From contig MLAV02000001.1 in NCBI GenBank assembly GCA_001870995.2, positions 310,001 to 374,000 of the forward strand: 64,000 nt of DNA, given 5' to 3'. Numbering within the stretch: position 1 is the stretch's first letter; each line of letters starts with the position of its first letter. A program made the position numbers and the translations under genes. Shown in pieces: positions 53,744 to 62,563 of this stretch. Origin of the DNA: Chitinophaga sp. CB10. Lineage in GTDB: Bacteria; Bacteroidota; Bacteroidia; Chitinophagales; Chitinophagaceae. The notes beneath the pieces were generated by a model, which was not told the origin of the DNA, made no database searches, and saw only the letters and a program-made list of their open reading frames with translations.

Positions 53744-54319
53744 ATGTCTAACCTCTTCAATGCGATCCGAAGTAATGTAAAATACTGGTGGTTGTACCTG
53801 GTAAACGGGATCATTTTCCTCCTCGCAGGTTTCGTGGTTTTTTCTAACCCCTTCAGCAGTTACGTCCTGCTTAGTATATTCTTCGCCGTTACCCTGTTTG
53901 TGTCCGGCATCGCGGAAATTATTTTCGCCGTGAGCAACCGCCGGCATATGTACGGTTGGGGATGGTCGCTGGCCTCCGGCATTATCGACCTCGTGGTGGG
54001 CTTCCTCCTCATGATCTACCCCGCCGTCAGCATGGCCGTGATCCCCATCTTCCTCGGTTTCTGGTTCCTCTTCCGGGGTATCAGCCTCATTGTATTCTCC
54101 ATCCAGTTAAGCATGGAAAAAATTCCCAACTGGGGCTGGATCCTGGTAGGCGGCATCATCCTCATCATGCTCGCCGTATTTATCCTGGATAACCCCGCCC
54201 TCGGCGTAGCCACTGTACTCGGCATTGTGGCCGCTTCCTTCTGGGTGGCCGGCGTGCTCGCCATCCTCTTCGCATTCCGGCTCCGCCATGTGAAAAAAGA
54301 ATTCAATAAACTGGTTTAA
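53744..54319 (+). CDS. HdeD family (DUF308) membrane protein
   Basis: 191 residues, six membrane segments in three repeats of two, each starting with a W or N/G-rich turn (WWLYLVNGIIFLLAGFVVF, YGWGWSLASGIIDLVVGFLL, NWGWILVGGIILIMLAVFIL). Matches DUF308/HdeD, linked in enterobacteria to acid resistance. Function here is not shown. Confidence 0.9.
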   Translation: MSNLFNAIRSNVKYWWLYLVNGIIFLLAGFVVFSNPFSSYVLLSIFFAVTLFVSGIAEIIFAVSNRRHMYGWGWSLASGIIDLVVGFLLMIYPAVSMAVIPIFLGFWFLFRGISLIVFSIQLSMEKIPNWGWILVGGIILIMLAVFILDNPALGVATVLGIVAASFWVAGVLAILFAFRLRHVKKEFNKLV

Positions 54320-54473
54320 TGCGCCTCCTTACCTGTGCGGTACTCCTGCAAAGCTGTAGCCGCAACAGGCCGCATAAACGCAACTGCCCGGTGCATCAGC
54401 ACCGGCAGCAGCTTGCTTATCTGCCCTGCCGGAATTCCTGATGCCGCTTTGCGGGAAATAGTAGGCTGATTCG

Positions 54474-54481
54474 TATATTTA
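54474..54481 (+). promoter_or_regulatory. -7-like element upstream of the M1 peptidase
   Basis: TATATTTA (one mismatch to TAnnTTTG) with TTTG at 54448-54451, 22 bp upstream, 26 nt before the ATG at 54508. Confidence 0.4.
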
Positions 54482-54507
54482 GCAATCAGCATCATCAACC
54501 GCTTTAC

Positions 54508-57123
54508 ATGACAATGAAATTCCCGCTCACCCTTGCGCTGCTCGCTGCCACTGCCGCAGCCTTCGCCCAGTCGCCCGCTTATGACCAACACTAGGCATTC
54601 GCGCCTTTATTTTACACGACGAACGGTAACGAATACCGCGCTGCCGACGGTACGCCCGGCCCCCGGTATTGGCAGAACGCCGCCGATTACCACATCGATG
54701 CCACCCTGGATACCGTTAACCATCGTATCACCGGCGCCGTGACCATCACCTACCACAACAACAGCCCCCAGGCATTGCCCTTCCTGTGGCTGCAGCTGGA
54801 TCAGCAGCATTTCCGCGAGGACTCCCGCGGTACCGCTACCATTCCCGGCGGCAACGAACGCTTTTCCAATAAGGACTATACCAATGGTTTTGAAATAAAG
54901 CAAGTGCAGGTAATACAAGGGGGTAAGGGGGGAGACGCCAATTACATCACGAACGATACCCGCCTGCAGGTGCGACTCAACGAGCCGCTGAAAGCCGGGG
55001 CCGCCATCCAGCTGAAAATCGACTATGCCTATGCCATTCCCATGTATGGCATCGATCGTACCAGCCGCATGAAGTCCCGCAACGGATGGGTGTACGAAAT
55101 CGCCCAGTGGTACCCCCGCATGGCCGTGTACGACGACGTGCTGGGCTGGAACAACCTGCCCTACCTGGGCGCAGGAGAGTTCTACCTGGAATATGGCGAC
55201 TTCACCTACAACATCACCGCGCCGGCCAATATGGTAGTTGCCGGCTCGGGTGAACTGACCAACCCTTCCCAGGTGCTATCCGCCAAAGAGCTTTCCCAAC
55301 TGACGGCCGCTAAAAACAGTGATAAAACGGTGTTCATCCGCGACAGCGCCGAGATGAAAAACAACACCGCTACAGGTACCCGCATCTGGCGCTTCTCCTG
55401 CAAAAACGCCCGGGATGTGGCCTGGGCCGCCTCCGCCGCCTTCATCTGGGACGCTGCCCGCATTAACCTGCCCGGCAATAAAAAAGCCCTCGCGCAATCC
55501 GTCTATATCGTAGAAAACAGCGGCAAGAGCGGCTGGGGAAGGTCCACCGAATACGTGAAAGCCTGCATTGAACACTATTCCGAAAAATGGTATCCCTACA
55601 CGTACCCGGTAGCTACCAACGTAGCCGGTATGGTCGGAGGGATGGAATACCCCGGCATCGTGTTCTGCTCTTACCGGTCCTCCAACGGCGGCCTGTGGAA
55701 CGTAACCAACCACGAATTCGGCCACAACTGGTTCCCCATGATCGTTGGCTCCAACGAGCGTAAATACGCCTGGATGGACGAAGGTTTCAATACCTTCATC
55801 AACAGCATTGCCACACAGGCGTTCAATAACGGGGAATACTATACGAAAGCTTCCATACAACGGCAGGCGCCTATGATGTTCTCCGAAAGGGAGGAAGCCC
55901 TGCTGAATACGCCGGAGGTGATCGGGTTAGGATACAACGGCATCGCGGCGTATTACAAACCTGCTATGGGCCTCCATTTGCTGCGCAACGTCGTCCTGGG
56001 GAAAGACCGGTTCGATTACGCCTTCCGTAAATACATCGACGCCTGGGCATTCAAACATCCTACGCCGTACGACTTCTTCCGCTGCATGGAAAACGCCAGC
56101 GGGGAGGACCTCAGCTGGTTCTGGCGGGGCTGGTTCTTCAACAACTGGCGGCTGGACCAGGGGATAGAAAAGGTTGCCTACCGTAACGACGATCCTGCAA
56201 AAGGCGCCCTTATCACCATCCGCAATTACAACCAATTGCCCATGCCGGTGATCGTGGCTGTCACGGAAGCCAACGGGAAGACCGATACCCTCCACCTCCC
56301 GGTGGAAATTTGGCAACGCGGCGACACCTGGACATTCCCGTACGCCTCCACTTCCAAACTCATCAAAGTAGAGCTGGATCCGGAAGGGCAGCTGCCGGAC
56401 CTCAACCCGAAGAATAACACCTGGCAGGACGCGGAGCAAAAGCCTGTAAAACCCGGTACTACAGCCACCTCCGTATTACAACAGTACCTGAAGGCCATCA
56501 GCGGCCAAAATAACCTCTCCGCCCTGAAGGATATTTCGCTGAATACCGTGGTAGATGCCGAAGGCACAGAATGGGATGTGGTCCTGCGGGCCATACAGCC
56601 GGATAAATTCTACAAGGAAGTATATATCCCGATCATCAACCAAACCGTGCAGGTGTTGCGGATAGAAGGCGACTCCGTCTACTTCCAGCGCAAAGGAGAG
56701 GTGAAAGCGCTGACCGCGGCAGAAAAAGCGCTGGAAACGGAAAAGAACAGGATGTTTCCGGAAGCCTGGTACCTCGCGCATCCGCAGGAGGTGAAGATGG
56801 AACTCTCGCCAAATATCGCAGTGATAGACGGTAAAGAAACCAATGTGATCAGCATCGCCACTACCAACGGTACCGTTTTTAAATCCTATTTCGATGTGGC
56901 CACCGGCCTGAAACTCCGTACCGTCCAACTGCCGGTGCAGGAATCCGAAAACCCGGAAATTCTAACGGATTACTCCGATTATAAAACCGTCAAAGGCTTC
57001 CGGCTGCCTTTCCTGCAGGTGACGTTTGTCAACGGTTTGCAGCAGCGAATGGTAGTCAGGGACGCGCAAATCAATACAGGCCTTACCCGGGCCGGCCTTT
57101 TCAAAAAGTATTTTCAGCCATAA
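54508..57123 (+). CDS. M1 family metallopeptidase with in-frame TAG at codon 29
   Basis: The frame begins with a signal peptide at 54508 (MTMKFPLTLALLAATAAAFA) and is broken by TAG at 54592-54594, seven codons after it, then runs open to 57123. Sequence after the stop (AFAPLFYTTNGNEYRAADG) is typical mature N-terminus of these peptidases, so the stop interrupts the gene. Full length would be 871 residues. Zinc site HEFGH at 402-406 with Glu425 (18 residues on), and GGMEYPG for the substrate amino end. A single base change from CAG, AAG or GAG would explain it: real nonsense mutation, readthrough or assembly error. Initiation at GTG 54739 would give a protein without signal peptide. Confidence 0.85.
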
Positions 57124-57135
57124 CATCGAAGCCGC

Positions 57136-57143
57136 TATTTTTG
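57136..57143 (+). promoter_or_regulatory. -7 element abutting the cobyric acid synthase start
   Basis: TATTTTTG-CCGC-ATG: full match to TAnnTTTG with 4 nt to the start codon. Confidence 0.5.
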
Positions 57144-57147
57144 CCGC

Positions 57148-58608
57148 ATGAAAAGTATCATGATCGCAGGCACAGCTTCGGATGTAGGTAAAAGCGTTAT
57201 TACAGCAGGCTTCTGCCGGATCTTCAAACAGGACGGTTGGAAGCCTGCGCCTTTTAAGGCGCAGAATATGTCGCTCAACAGCTTCGCTACGCCGGATGGC
57301 CTTGAAATAGGCCGTGCGCAAGCGGTACAGGCGGAAGCCGCGGGCGTGCCCTGCACTACGGACATGAATCCCGTGTTGCTGAAACCATCCAGCGATGTGT
57401 CGGCCCAGCTGGTGCTACATGGCAAGCCCGCCGGCAATCGCACCGCGGCAGAGTACTTCACCACCGCCTATAACAATGGCCTGTTTGCGGAAGCTACGGC
57501 CGCCTACGATCGCCTCGCCGCGCAATTTAACCCGGTGGTGATGGAAGGCGCCGGCAGTATTTCAGAAATCAACCTCTGGGACAGGGATATCGTGAACATG
57601 CGCATGGCCATGCACGCCAGGGCGGATGTGTACCTCGTGGCGGATATCGACCGGGGCGGCATCTTCGGCAGCATCTACGGTACGCTGGCCCTCTTGCCGC
57701 CGGAGCAGAAGGCGCTGGTCAAAGGCATTATCATCAACAAATTCCGGGGCGATACCCGCTTGTTCGACGACGGTCGAAAACAGCTGGAACGTTTAACCGG
57801 CGTGCCCGTGACGGGCATATTGCCCTATTTCCGGGACATTCATATTGAAGAAGAAGATACCGTTTCTCTCCAAACCAAATACAGGCGGCTGGCTGCAGAC
57901 AAGGTAAACATAGCCGTTGTATTACTCCGGCATATGTCCAACTTTACGGATTTCAATGCCCTGGAAAAATATGAGGAGATTAACCTCTTTTATACGGATA
58001 ACCCTGCCGATATTGTAAAAGCGGACGTCGTGATCCTGCCCGGCAGCAAAAATACCATCGGCGACCTGATGGCCATTCGCAGCAATGGCGCGGCAGCTGC
58101 GGTTTTACAGGCCGCGGCCGCGGGTAAAACCGTGATTGGAATTTGCGGTGGCTACCAAATGATGGGTGCTACCATTGCTGACCCGTATGGGGTGGAGGGG
58201 GAGATAAGAGAAACTGCCGGGTTGGGACTATTGCCCGTTCATACCCACCTGGCGCAGGTGAAAACTACAAAGCAACAATTCTTCAGATTTAGAGACATGC
58301 CCGGTACCTGCGTGGGTTACGAGATCCATATGGGGGTAACTACCGCTGCTGCTGCCAGTCCGGTTAATATTTTGGGAGATGGAAGTGCCGACGGTTACTG
58401 GCTTTCCCCGAAATGCTGGGGTACCTACCTCCACGGCGTGCTGGATAATGATGTGGTCGTAAAACAGGTTATTGGTACGGTAGGCCGCCACATCAGCGCC
58501 GGTTTTGATTATCCCGCCTTCCGGCAGCAGCAGTATGATAAATTGGCAGCGCTGATGCGTGAACATCTGGATATGCAGGCTGTTTATAGTTCATTGGCAA
58601 AACAATGA
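57148..58608 (+). CDS. cobQ: Cobyric acid synthase (CobQ/CbiP)
   Basis: 486 residues. N-terminal dethiobiotin-synthetase-like ATPase with GTASDVGKSVITAGFCRIF and KAQNMSLNS, and a C-terminal glutamine amidotransferase with the catalytic Cys in GICGGYQMMG and the His in YLHGVLDN. Amidates four carboxyls of adenosylcobyrinate diamide in cobalamin synthesis. The CobD-like gene follows after 10 bp. No cobalamin riboswitch is seen upstream. Confidence 0.96.
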   Translation: MKSIMIAGTASDVGKSVITAGFCRIFKQDGWKPAPFKAQNMSLNSFATPDGLEIGRAQAVQAEAAGVPCTTDMNPVLLKPSSDVSAQLVLHGKPAGNRTAAEYFTTAYNNGLFAEATAAYDRLAAQFNPVVMEGAGSISEINLWDRDIVNMRMAMHARADVYLVADIDRGGIFGSIYGTLALLPPEQKALVKGIIINKFRGDTRLFDDGRKQLERLTGVPVTGILPYFRDIHIEEEDTVSLQTKYRRLAADKVNIAVVLLRHMSNFTDFNALEKYEEINLFYTDNPADIVKADVVILPGSKNTIGDLMAIRSNGAAAAVLQAAAAGKTVIGICGGYQMMGATIADPYGVEGEIRETAGLGLLPVHTHLAQVKTTKQQFFRFRDMPGTCVGYEIHMGVTTAAAASPVNILGDGSADGYWLSPKCWGTYLHGVLDNDVVVKQVIGTVGRHISAGFDYPAFRQQQYDKLAALMREHLDMQAVYSSLAKQ

Positions 58609-58618
58609 GTTAAATACT

Positions 58619-59641
58619 ATGAAACATGGGCATGGGGATGATGCATATCTACTCAACAAAAAAATAGTAGCTGATTTCAGCAGCAACCTCTGGTACGGCG
58701 GACTACGGCCGGAATTGAAATCACATCTGGCCGGCATGCTCGATACCATCGGGCATTACCCGCAGGTGGCGGGGGAACAACTGCAACAGCAAATGGAAAA
58801 ACACCTGAAGCTGGGCGCGGATAACATCCTGCTGACGGATGGCGCCACACAGGGGATTTACCTGATTGCGCAAGCCTTTGCAGGCGCTACTACCACCGTG
58901 GTAGGGCCTACGTATCCTGAATACGCTGATGCCAGTCGCCTCTTCGGGCACCAGGTGCGCTACCTCAGCTGGGATAAAGTGGACCATGGCATTCATATCG
59001 ATTCAGATATTTTTTTCATCTGCAATCCGAATAATCCCGGCGGGCAGGTGTACCCCGGGGAGCAGCTACAGCAGCTGGTTGCAGCCAACCGTAAACATAT
59101 CTTCGTGGTAGATGAAGCCTATATTCAGTTCACCCGCGAAACCACTTCACTGATACCGCATCTGCACCGGTTACCGAACTTGCTGATCCTGCGCTCGCCT
59201 ACGAAAGCGGCCTGCTTCCCCGGGCTGCGGTTCGGATACATCGCCGGGCAAAAAGCATTGCTGGATAAAGTGCGCGCCTACCAGATGCCCTGGGCCCTCA
59301 ACCAGCTGGCATTGGCGGCCGGCAGCTATTTAATTACAAATCCTGCGATATTTGAATTTCCACTGGACAACCTGCTTGCAGATGCTTTTCAGCTGAGAGA
59401 AAAGCTGAAAGCGATTCCGGAGTTGAAAGTCTATCCAACATATACGCATTATTTTTTATTTGAAACATTGACCGGCACGGCTGCGGAATTGAAGTCGTGG
59501 CTGGTGGATAAATACGGCATTTTAATCCGCGATGCGTCCAATATCGAAGGACTTTCCAACGGTTTTTGCAGAGTGGCCTGCCGCGGTGAAAAAGACAATA
59601 AATTACTCGTCACGGCACTGAAGAAATGGGCCCTGCAATAA
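58619..59641 (+). CDS. cobD: Pyridoxal-phosphate aminotransferase, CobD-like (threonine-phosphate decarboxylase)
   Basis: 340 residues, fold type I. The opening HGHGDDAYLLNKKIVADFSSN is typical of CobD, and the PLP lysine lies in RSPTKAACFPGLRFGY. Produces aminopropanol phosphate from threonine phosphate for the cobalamin side chain. The start at 58619, 10 bp after cobQ, gives the standard N-terminus; histidinol-phosphate aminotransferase is the nearest alternative. Confidence 0.85.
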   Translation: MKHGHGDDAYLLNKKIVADFSSNLWYGGLRPELKSHLAGMLDTIGHYPQVAGEQLQQQMEKHLKLGADNILLTDGATQGIYLIAQAFAGATTTVVGPTYPEYADASRLFGHQVRYLSWDKVDHGIHIDSDIFFICNPNNPGGQVYPGEQLQQLVAANRKHIFVVDEAYIQFTRETTSLIPHLHRLPNLLILRSPTKAACFPGLRFGYIAGQKALLDKVRAYQMPWALNQLALAAGSYLITNPAIFEFPLDNLLADAFQLREKLKAIPELKVYPTYTHYFLFETLTGTAAELKSWLVDKYGILIRDASNIEGLSNGFCRVACRGEKDNKLLVTALKKWALQ

Positions 59642-59789
59642 GCCCGTATATTCATAAACGTTATATAATTCATTCGTTGAAAAAATCCTGCATTTCTGAA
59701 CTAAACATATGTGTCAAAAGTTTTAAATTGTAGCAGGATTCGGAACGGAACCATTTGAATAAAATTAAAAGGAGATAAGAAAGCAAACC

Positions 59790-60674
59790 ATGTATAATCC
59801 AAAGTTCCCCGCTATAAGTATCCTGGGTTGCGGCTGGGTAGGAAAGCCGCTCGCCTTGCACCTGCAGGCGGAAGGCTACCGTGTGAAAGGCTCCCGGACA
59901 ACGATGGCGGGCGTGGAAGAAATGAACAACCTGGGTGTACAGGGATGCCTGGTGAAGTTGGAGGAAAATAAGATCACTGCTGATCCGGAATTTTGGGATG
60001 CGGATGTATTGATCATTGACGTACCTCCGCGTATGCAAAGAGGGGAGGGCGCATTTGTGCAGGAGATGACGACGCTGGCGGCGCACCTGCGCACCACGCG
60101 TATCGGCAAAGTAATTTTCATCAGCTCTACTTCCGTTTATCCGAATGTGAACGATAAGGTAACGGAGGAATGTACGCGCCTGCCGGATGCGCCTAACGGG
60201 CTGGCGCTGCTCAAGGCGGAGCAGCTCCTGATGGCGGAAACGGCCTGGGATACGGTAGTATTGCGTTTTGGCGGGCTGGCAGGTTATGACCGGATGCCAA
60301 CCACCCAGCGCAAGGTGAATGAAGCCAAAGGCCAGGATATGCCATTAAACCTCATTCACCGGTTGGATTGCATTGGCGTGATAGATGCGGTGCTGGAAAA
60401 GGACATCTGGAATGAGGTGTTTAACGCCTGCGCCAGCGCACACCCGATGAAATTCACCTACCATGTGGCCGCCGCTGCCTACTATGGCTTTATGCGGCCG
60501 CGGCGCAAAACCACCGATGACGATTCGTATAAAATCGTCTCCAATTCAAAGTTGAAAAAAATGTTGGGATATACTTTTAAATTCGATAGCCCCCTGCAAT
60601 TCTTCGGGGATGAACCGGGTAAAATACCTTTGGGGAATCTGCCGGAAACGCAGGAAGAGGGGTATAACAGGTAG
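59790..60674 (+). CDS. NAD(P)-binding epimerase/oxidoreductase (YeeZ-like)
   Basis: 294 residues, extended-SDR fold with ISILGCGWVGKPLALHL at the nucleotide-binding loop, FISSTSVYP and LLKAEQLL (in place of the YxxxK pair: the Tyr is missing). YeeZ-like proteins of unknown substrate have this form. The C-terminal coding sequence runs into the tandem repeat array. Confidence 0.85.
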   Translation: MYNPKFPAISILGCGWVGKPLALHLQAEGYRVKGSRTTMAGVEEMNNLGVQGCLVKLEENKITADPEFWDADVLIIDVPPRMQRGEGAFVQEMTTLAAHLRTTRIGKVIFISSTSVYPNVNDKVTEECTRLPDAPNGLALLKAEQLLMAETAWDTVVLRFGGLAGYDRMPTTQRKVNEAKGQDMPLNLIHRLDCIGVIDAVLEKDIWNEVFNACASAHPMKFTYHVAAAAYYGFMRPRRKTTDDDSYKIVSNSKLKKMLGYTFKFDSPLQFFGDEPGKIPLGNLPETQEEGYNR

Positions 60675-60687
60675 CTCTTTGAAGAGG

Positions 60688-61450
60688 AAAAAGGTGAAGT
60701 GCTTTCGGGTGCTTTGCGGAAAGACAGGCTTGCAGGAATGAGCCTGGCGAGGTGTCTTCGGGTGCTTCGTTGACGCTCGGGAATGAATCGGGCGATGTGC
60801 TTTTGGATGCTGGCTGGTGTTTCAGGAATGAGCCTGTCGAGGTGCCTTAGGGGGCTTCGCTGTCTTTCTGGAATGAACCAGGCGATGTGATATTGGATGC
60901 TGCATGGTGTTTCAGTAATGAGCCTGGCGAGGTGTCTTCGGTGCTTCGTAGTCACTCCGGACTGAACCAGGCAATGTGCTTTGGGATGCTGCTGGTGTTT
61001 CAGGAATGAGCCTGGCGAGGTGACTTCAGTGCTTCGTAGTCACTCCGGACTGAACCAGGCGATGTGCTTTGGGATGCTGGCTGGTGTTTGAGGAATGAAC
61101 CTGGTGGGATGGCTTAGAGTGCTTCGTTGACGCTCCGGAATGAACGAGGCGATGTGCTTTGGGATGCTGGGTGGTGTTTCAGGAATGAACCTGTCGAGGT
61201 GTCTTAAGGGGCTTCGCAGTCTTTCTGGAATGCACCAGGCGATGTGCTTTGGGATGCTGCATGGTGTTTCAGTAATGAGCCTGGCGAGGTGTCTTTGGGT
61301 GCTTCGTTGACTGTCCGGAATGAATTCGGCAATGTGCTTTGGGATGCTCGATGGTGTTTCAGGAATGAACCTGTCGAGGTGTCTTAGGAGGCTTCGCAGT
61401 CTTTCTGGAATGCACCAGTCTATCTGCTTTGGATGCTTGATAGCCTTCAG
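60688..61450. repeat. About eight 90-bp tandem repeats, each of two diverged 45-bp halves
   Basis: Copies start at 60734, 60824, 60914, 61002, 61091, 61181, 61271 and 61361 (spacings 90, 90, 88, 89, 90, 90, 90). One half is AGGAATGAGCCTGGCGAGGT... and the other CGGAATGAACCAGGCGATGT..., alike at most positions, so the base unit is 45 bp. A higher-order period of about 357 bp is seen. On the minus strand the units read as 15-residue repeats like RHLARLIPETPASIP/KHIAWFIPERQRSTL, in two frames: 61558-61040 and 60955-60482, broken between 61039 and 60956 by substitutions and indels. Confidence 0.85.
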
Positions 61451-61558
61451 GTTTATACCAGGCCAACGCGTTCTGGTCCCTTTCCACAGGATTTCCCCAC
61501 CGCGTTTAATCGCGGCCCCACTGCCGGCTACGACCTTACCGAACCCGGCACGACCCAT
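61040..61558 (-). CDS. Possible 15-residue-repeat protein on the minus strand of the tandem array
   Basis: 172 residues: a short Gly/Arg-rich start and nine 15-residue units of the pattern H-[IL]-[AD]-x-[FLC]-I-P-E. The frame ends at a TGA created by substitutions in one repeat. The 90-bp period keeps frame, and the motif is conserved across copies, but with no ribosome binding site or known family this may be only a DNA repeat. Confidence 0.35.
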   Translation of the reverse strand: MGRAGFGKVVAGSGAAIKRGGEILWKGTRTRWPGINLKAIKHPKQIDWCIPERLRSLLRHLDRFIPETPSSIPKHIAEFIPDSQRSTQRHLARLITETPCSIPKHIAWCIPERLRSPLRHLDRFIPETPPSIPKHIASFIPERQRSTLSHPTRFIPQTPASIPKHIAWFSPE

Positions 61559-61673
61559 GCAGGAACGATGGCAGTTCCGTTGAATTAAGGAAATATTTGC
61601 ATATAATCTCCCAAAAAATCCTTAATTTGATTGGACCTAAGTCAACGTTTTCAACTGCTAAACCTGGTATATT

Positions 61674-61973
61674 GTGAATCCTTTATTCCTCGCTACCCTG
61701 ACCATCGCTACCATTGGCGGAGCTATCTTTATTTATAAAGTTTCTTCAAAAAAGAAATCCATCCCTGCAGTGCTGCGCTCAGCCGCAATCGTTAAAATCA
61801 ACAGCTATAAGTCCTTCGGCATTATGGCTACCGTGAGGTTCAACGATGACGGCGTGCCCCAGGTAGGGGACCAGATTCAACAGGAAGGCACGACCTACAA
61901 AATAAAAGGGGTAGTGTCCGAAAGTCCCCGGCAGCATGACCAGGTATGGGAATGCAAGCTCGAAAAAATCTAA
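61674..61973 (+). CDS. Small membrane-anchored protein
   Basis: 99 residues from a GTG. One N-terminal membrane helix (about 1-22) and a small domain with the turn VRFNDDGVPQVGDQIQQEG. First of three closely spaced small genes; no family recognised. Confidence 0.6.
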   Translation: MNPLFLATLTIATIGGAIFIYKVSSKKKSIPAVLRSAAIVKINSYKSFGIMATVRFNDDGVPQVGDQIQQEGTTYKIKGVVSESPRQHDQVWECKLEKI

Positions 61974-61979
61974 TACTCA

Positions 61980-62267
61980 ATGCAGTATGTCAAAATATAT
62001 TGGTTAAACCCGGAAGAGGACAGGGCAGAAATCCAATTTAGTGAACTGGATGACAGCCGTTTTGAACGCAGGAAGATCGAAATCTATCCGGACGGTAGTT
62101 TTGGCATCGCAGACAGTACCTTTAATTTTGGGGGGACGGCCCTCAGTGTGGAACCATTGCCTCAACCGGACGGATTGGACGGAAAGTCGCGCCCGGTAGC
62201 GGAAATCCTTTCCCAGAAAGAATTTGAAGACGTTTGGTACAAATACTACAACTTTCTTTCGGCCTGA
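61980..62267 (+). CDS. DUF6881-like protein
   Basis: 95 residues. YVKIYWLNPEEDRAEIQFSELDDSRFERRKIEIY (seen in pieces: FSELDDSRFERRKIEIYPDG) followed by FGGTALSVEPLP fits DUF6881, a small domain sometimes found among immunity proteins of polymorphic toxins. It begins 6 bp after the previous stop and is probably co-transcribed. Confidence 0.7.
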   Translation: MQYVKIYWLNPEEDRAEIQFSELDDSRFERRKIEIYPDGSFGIADSTFNFGGTALSVEPLPQPDGLDGKSRPVAEILSQKEFEDVWYKYYNFLSA

Positions 62268-62317
62268 TTTGCGCTGGCCTGCCGTTTGTGTTAAATAACC
62301 CTAAAAAATAGTAGTAT

Positions 62318-62557
62318 ATGGAGCCATTTATGATCAAAACACCATCCGGCCGCTTCTATGTTAAACCCGCCGGAGCAAACAACCATGAACGCTTTGTTGT
62401 AGACGTAAACGGAGAAGAAGTTTTACTGGAAAAAGATGACGACGGCTACATGCGTGCGCCCGGCGCTACCATCAACGGCCATCGCCTGAACATGGGCCTG
62501 CTGAACATGATTGCCGACGGTATTAACGGCTTCGTTTCGCAGCCCGTAAAAGATTGA
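62318..62557 (+). CDS. Small hypothetical protein
   Basis: 79 residues, acidic, compact beta-type start (MIKTPSGRFYVKPAG) and helical end. No recognised family. Same direction as the two genes before it; ends 6 bp from the convergent kinase. Confidence 0.6.
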   Translation: MEPFMIKTPSGRFYVKPAGANNHERFVVDVNGEEVLLEKDDDGYMRAPGATINGHRLNMGLLNMIADGINGFVSQPVKD

Positions 62558-62563
62558 GGTCCG

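Noticed and set aside
54316..54591. Minus-strand reading frame ahead of the M1 peptidase
   Set aside because: It lies antisense to the peptidase promoter and signal peptide and resembles no protein.
57124..57147. Cobalamin riboswitch upstream of cobQ
   Set aside because: Only 24 bp separate it from the peptidase gene and no cobalamin-box sequence is present.
60688..61450. CRISPR array
   Set aside because: The units are continuous and similar over their whole length; there are no unique spacers and no cas genes.
61320..61583. Plus-strand frame at the end of the tandem array
   Set aside because: Its content is the repeat in another frame plus unrelated sequence; no family or start signal.
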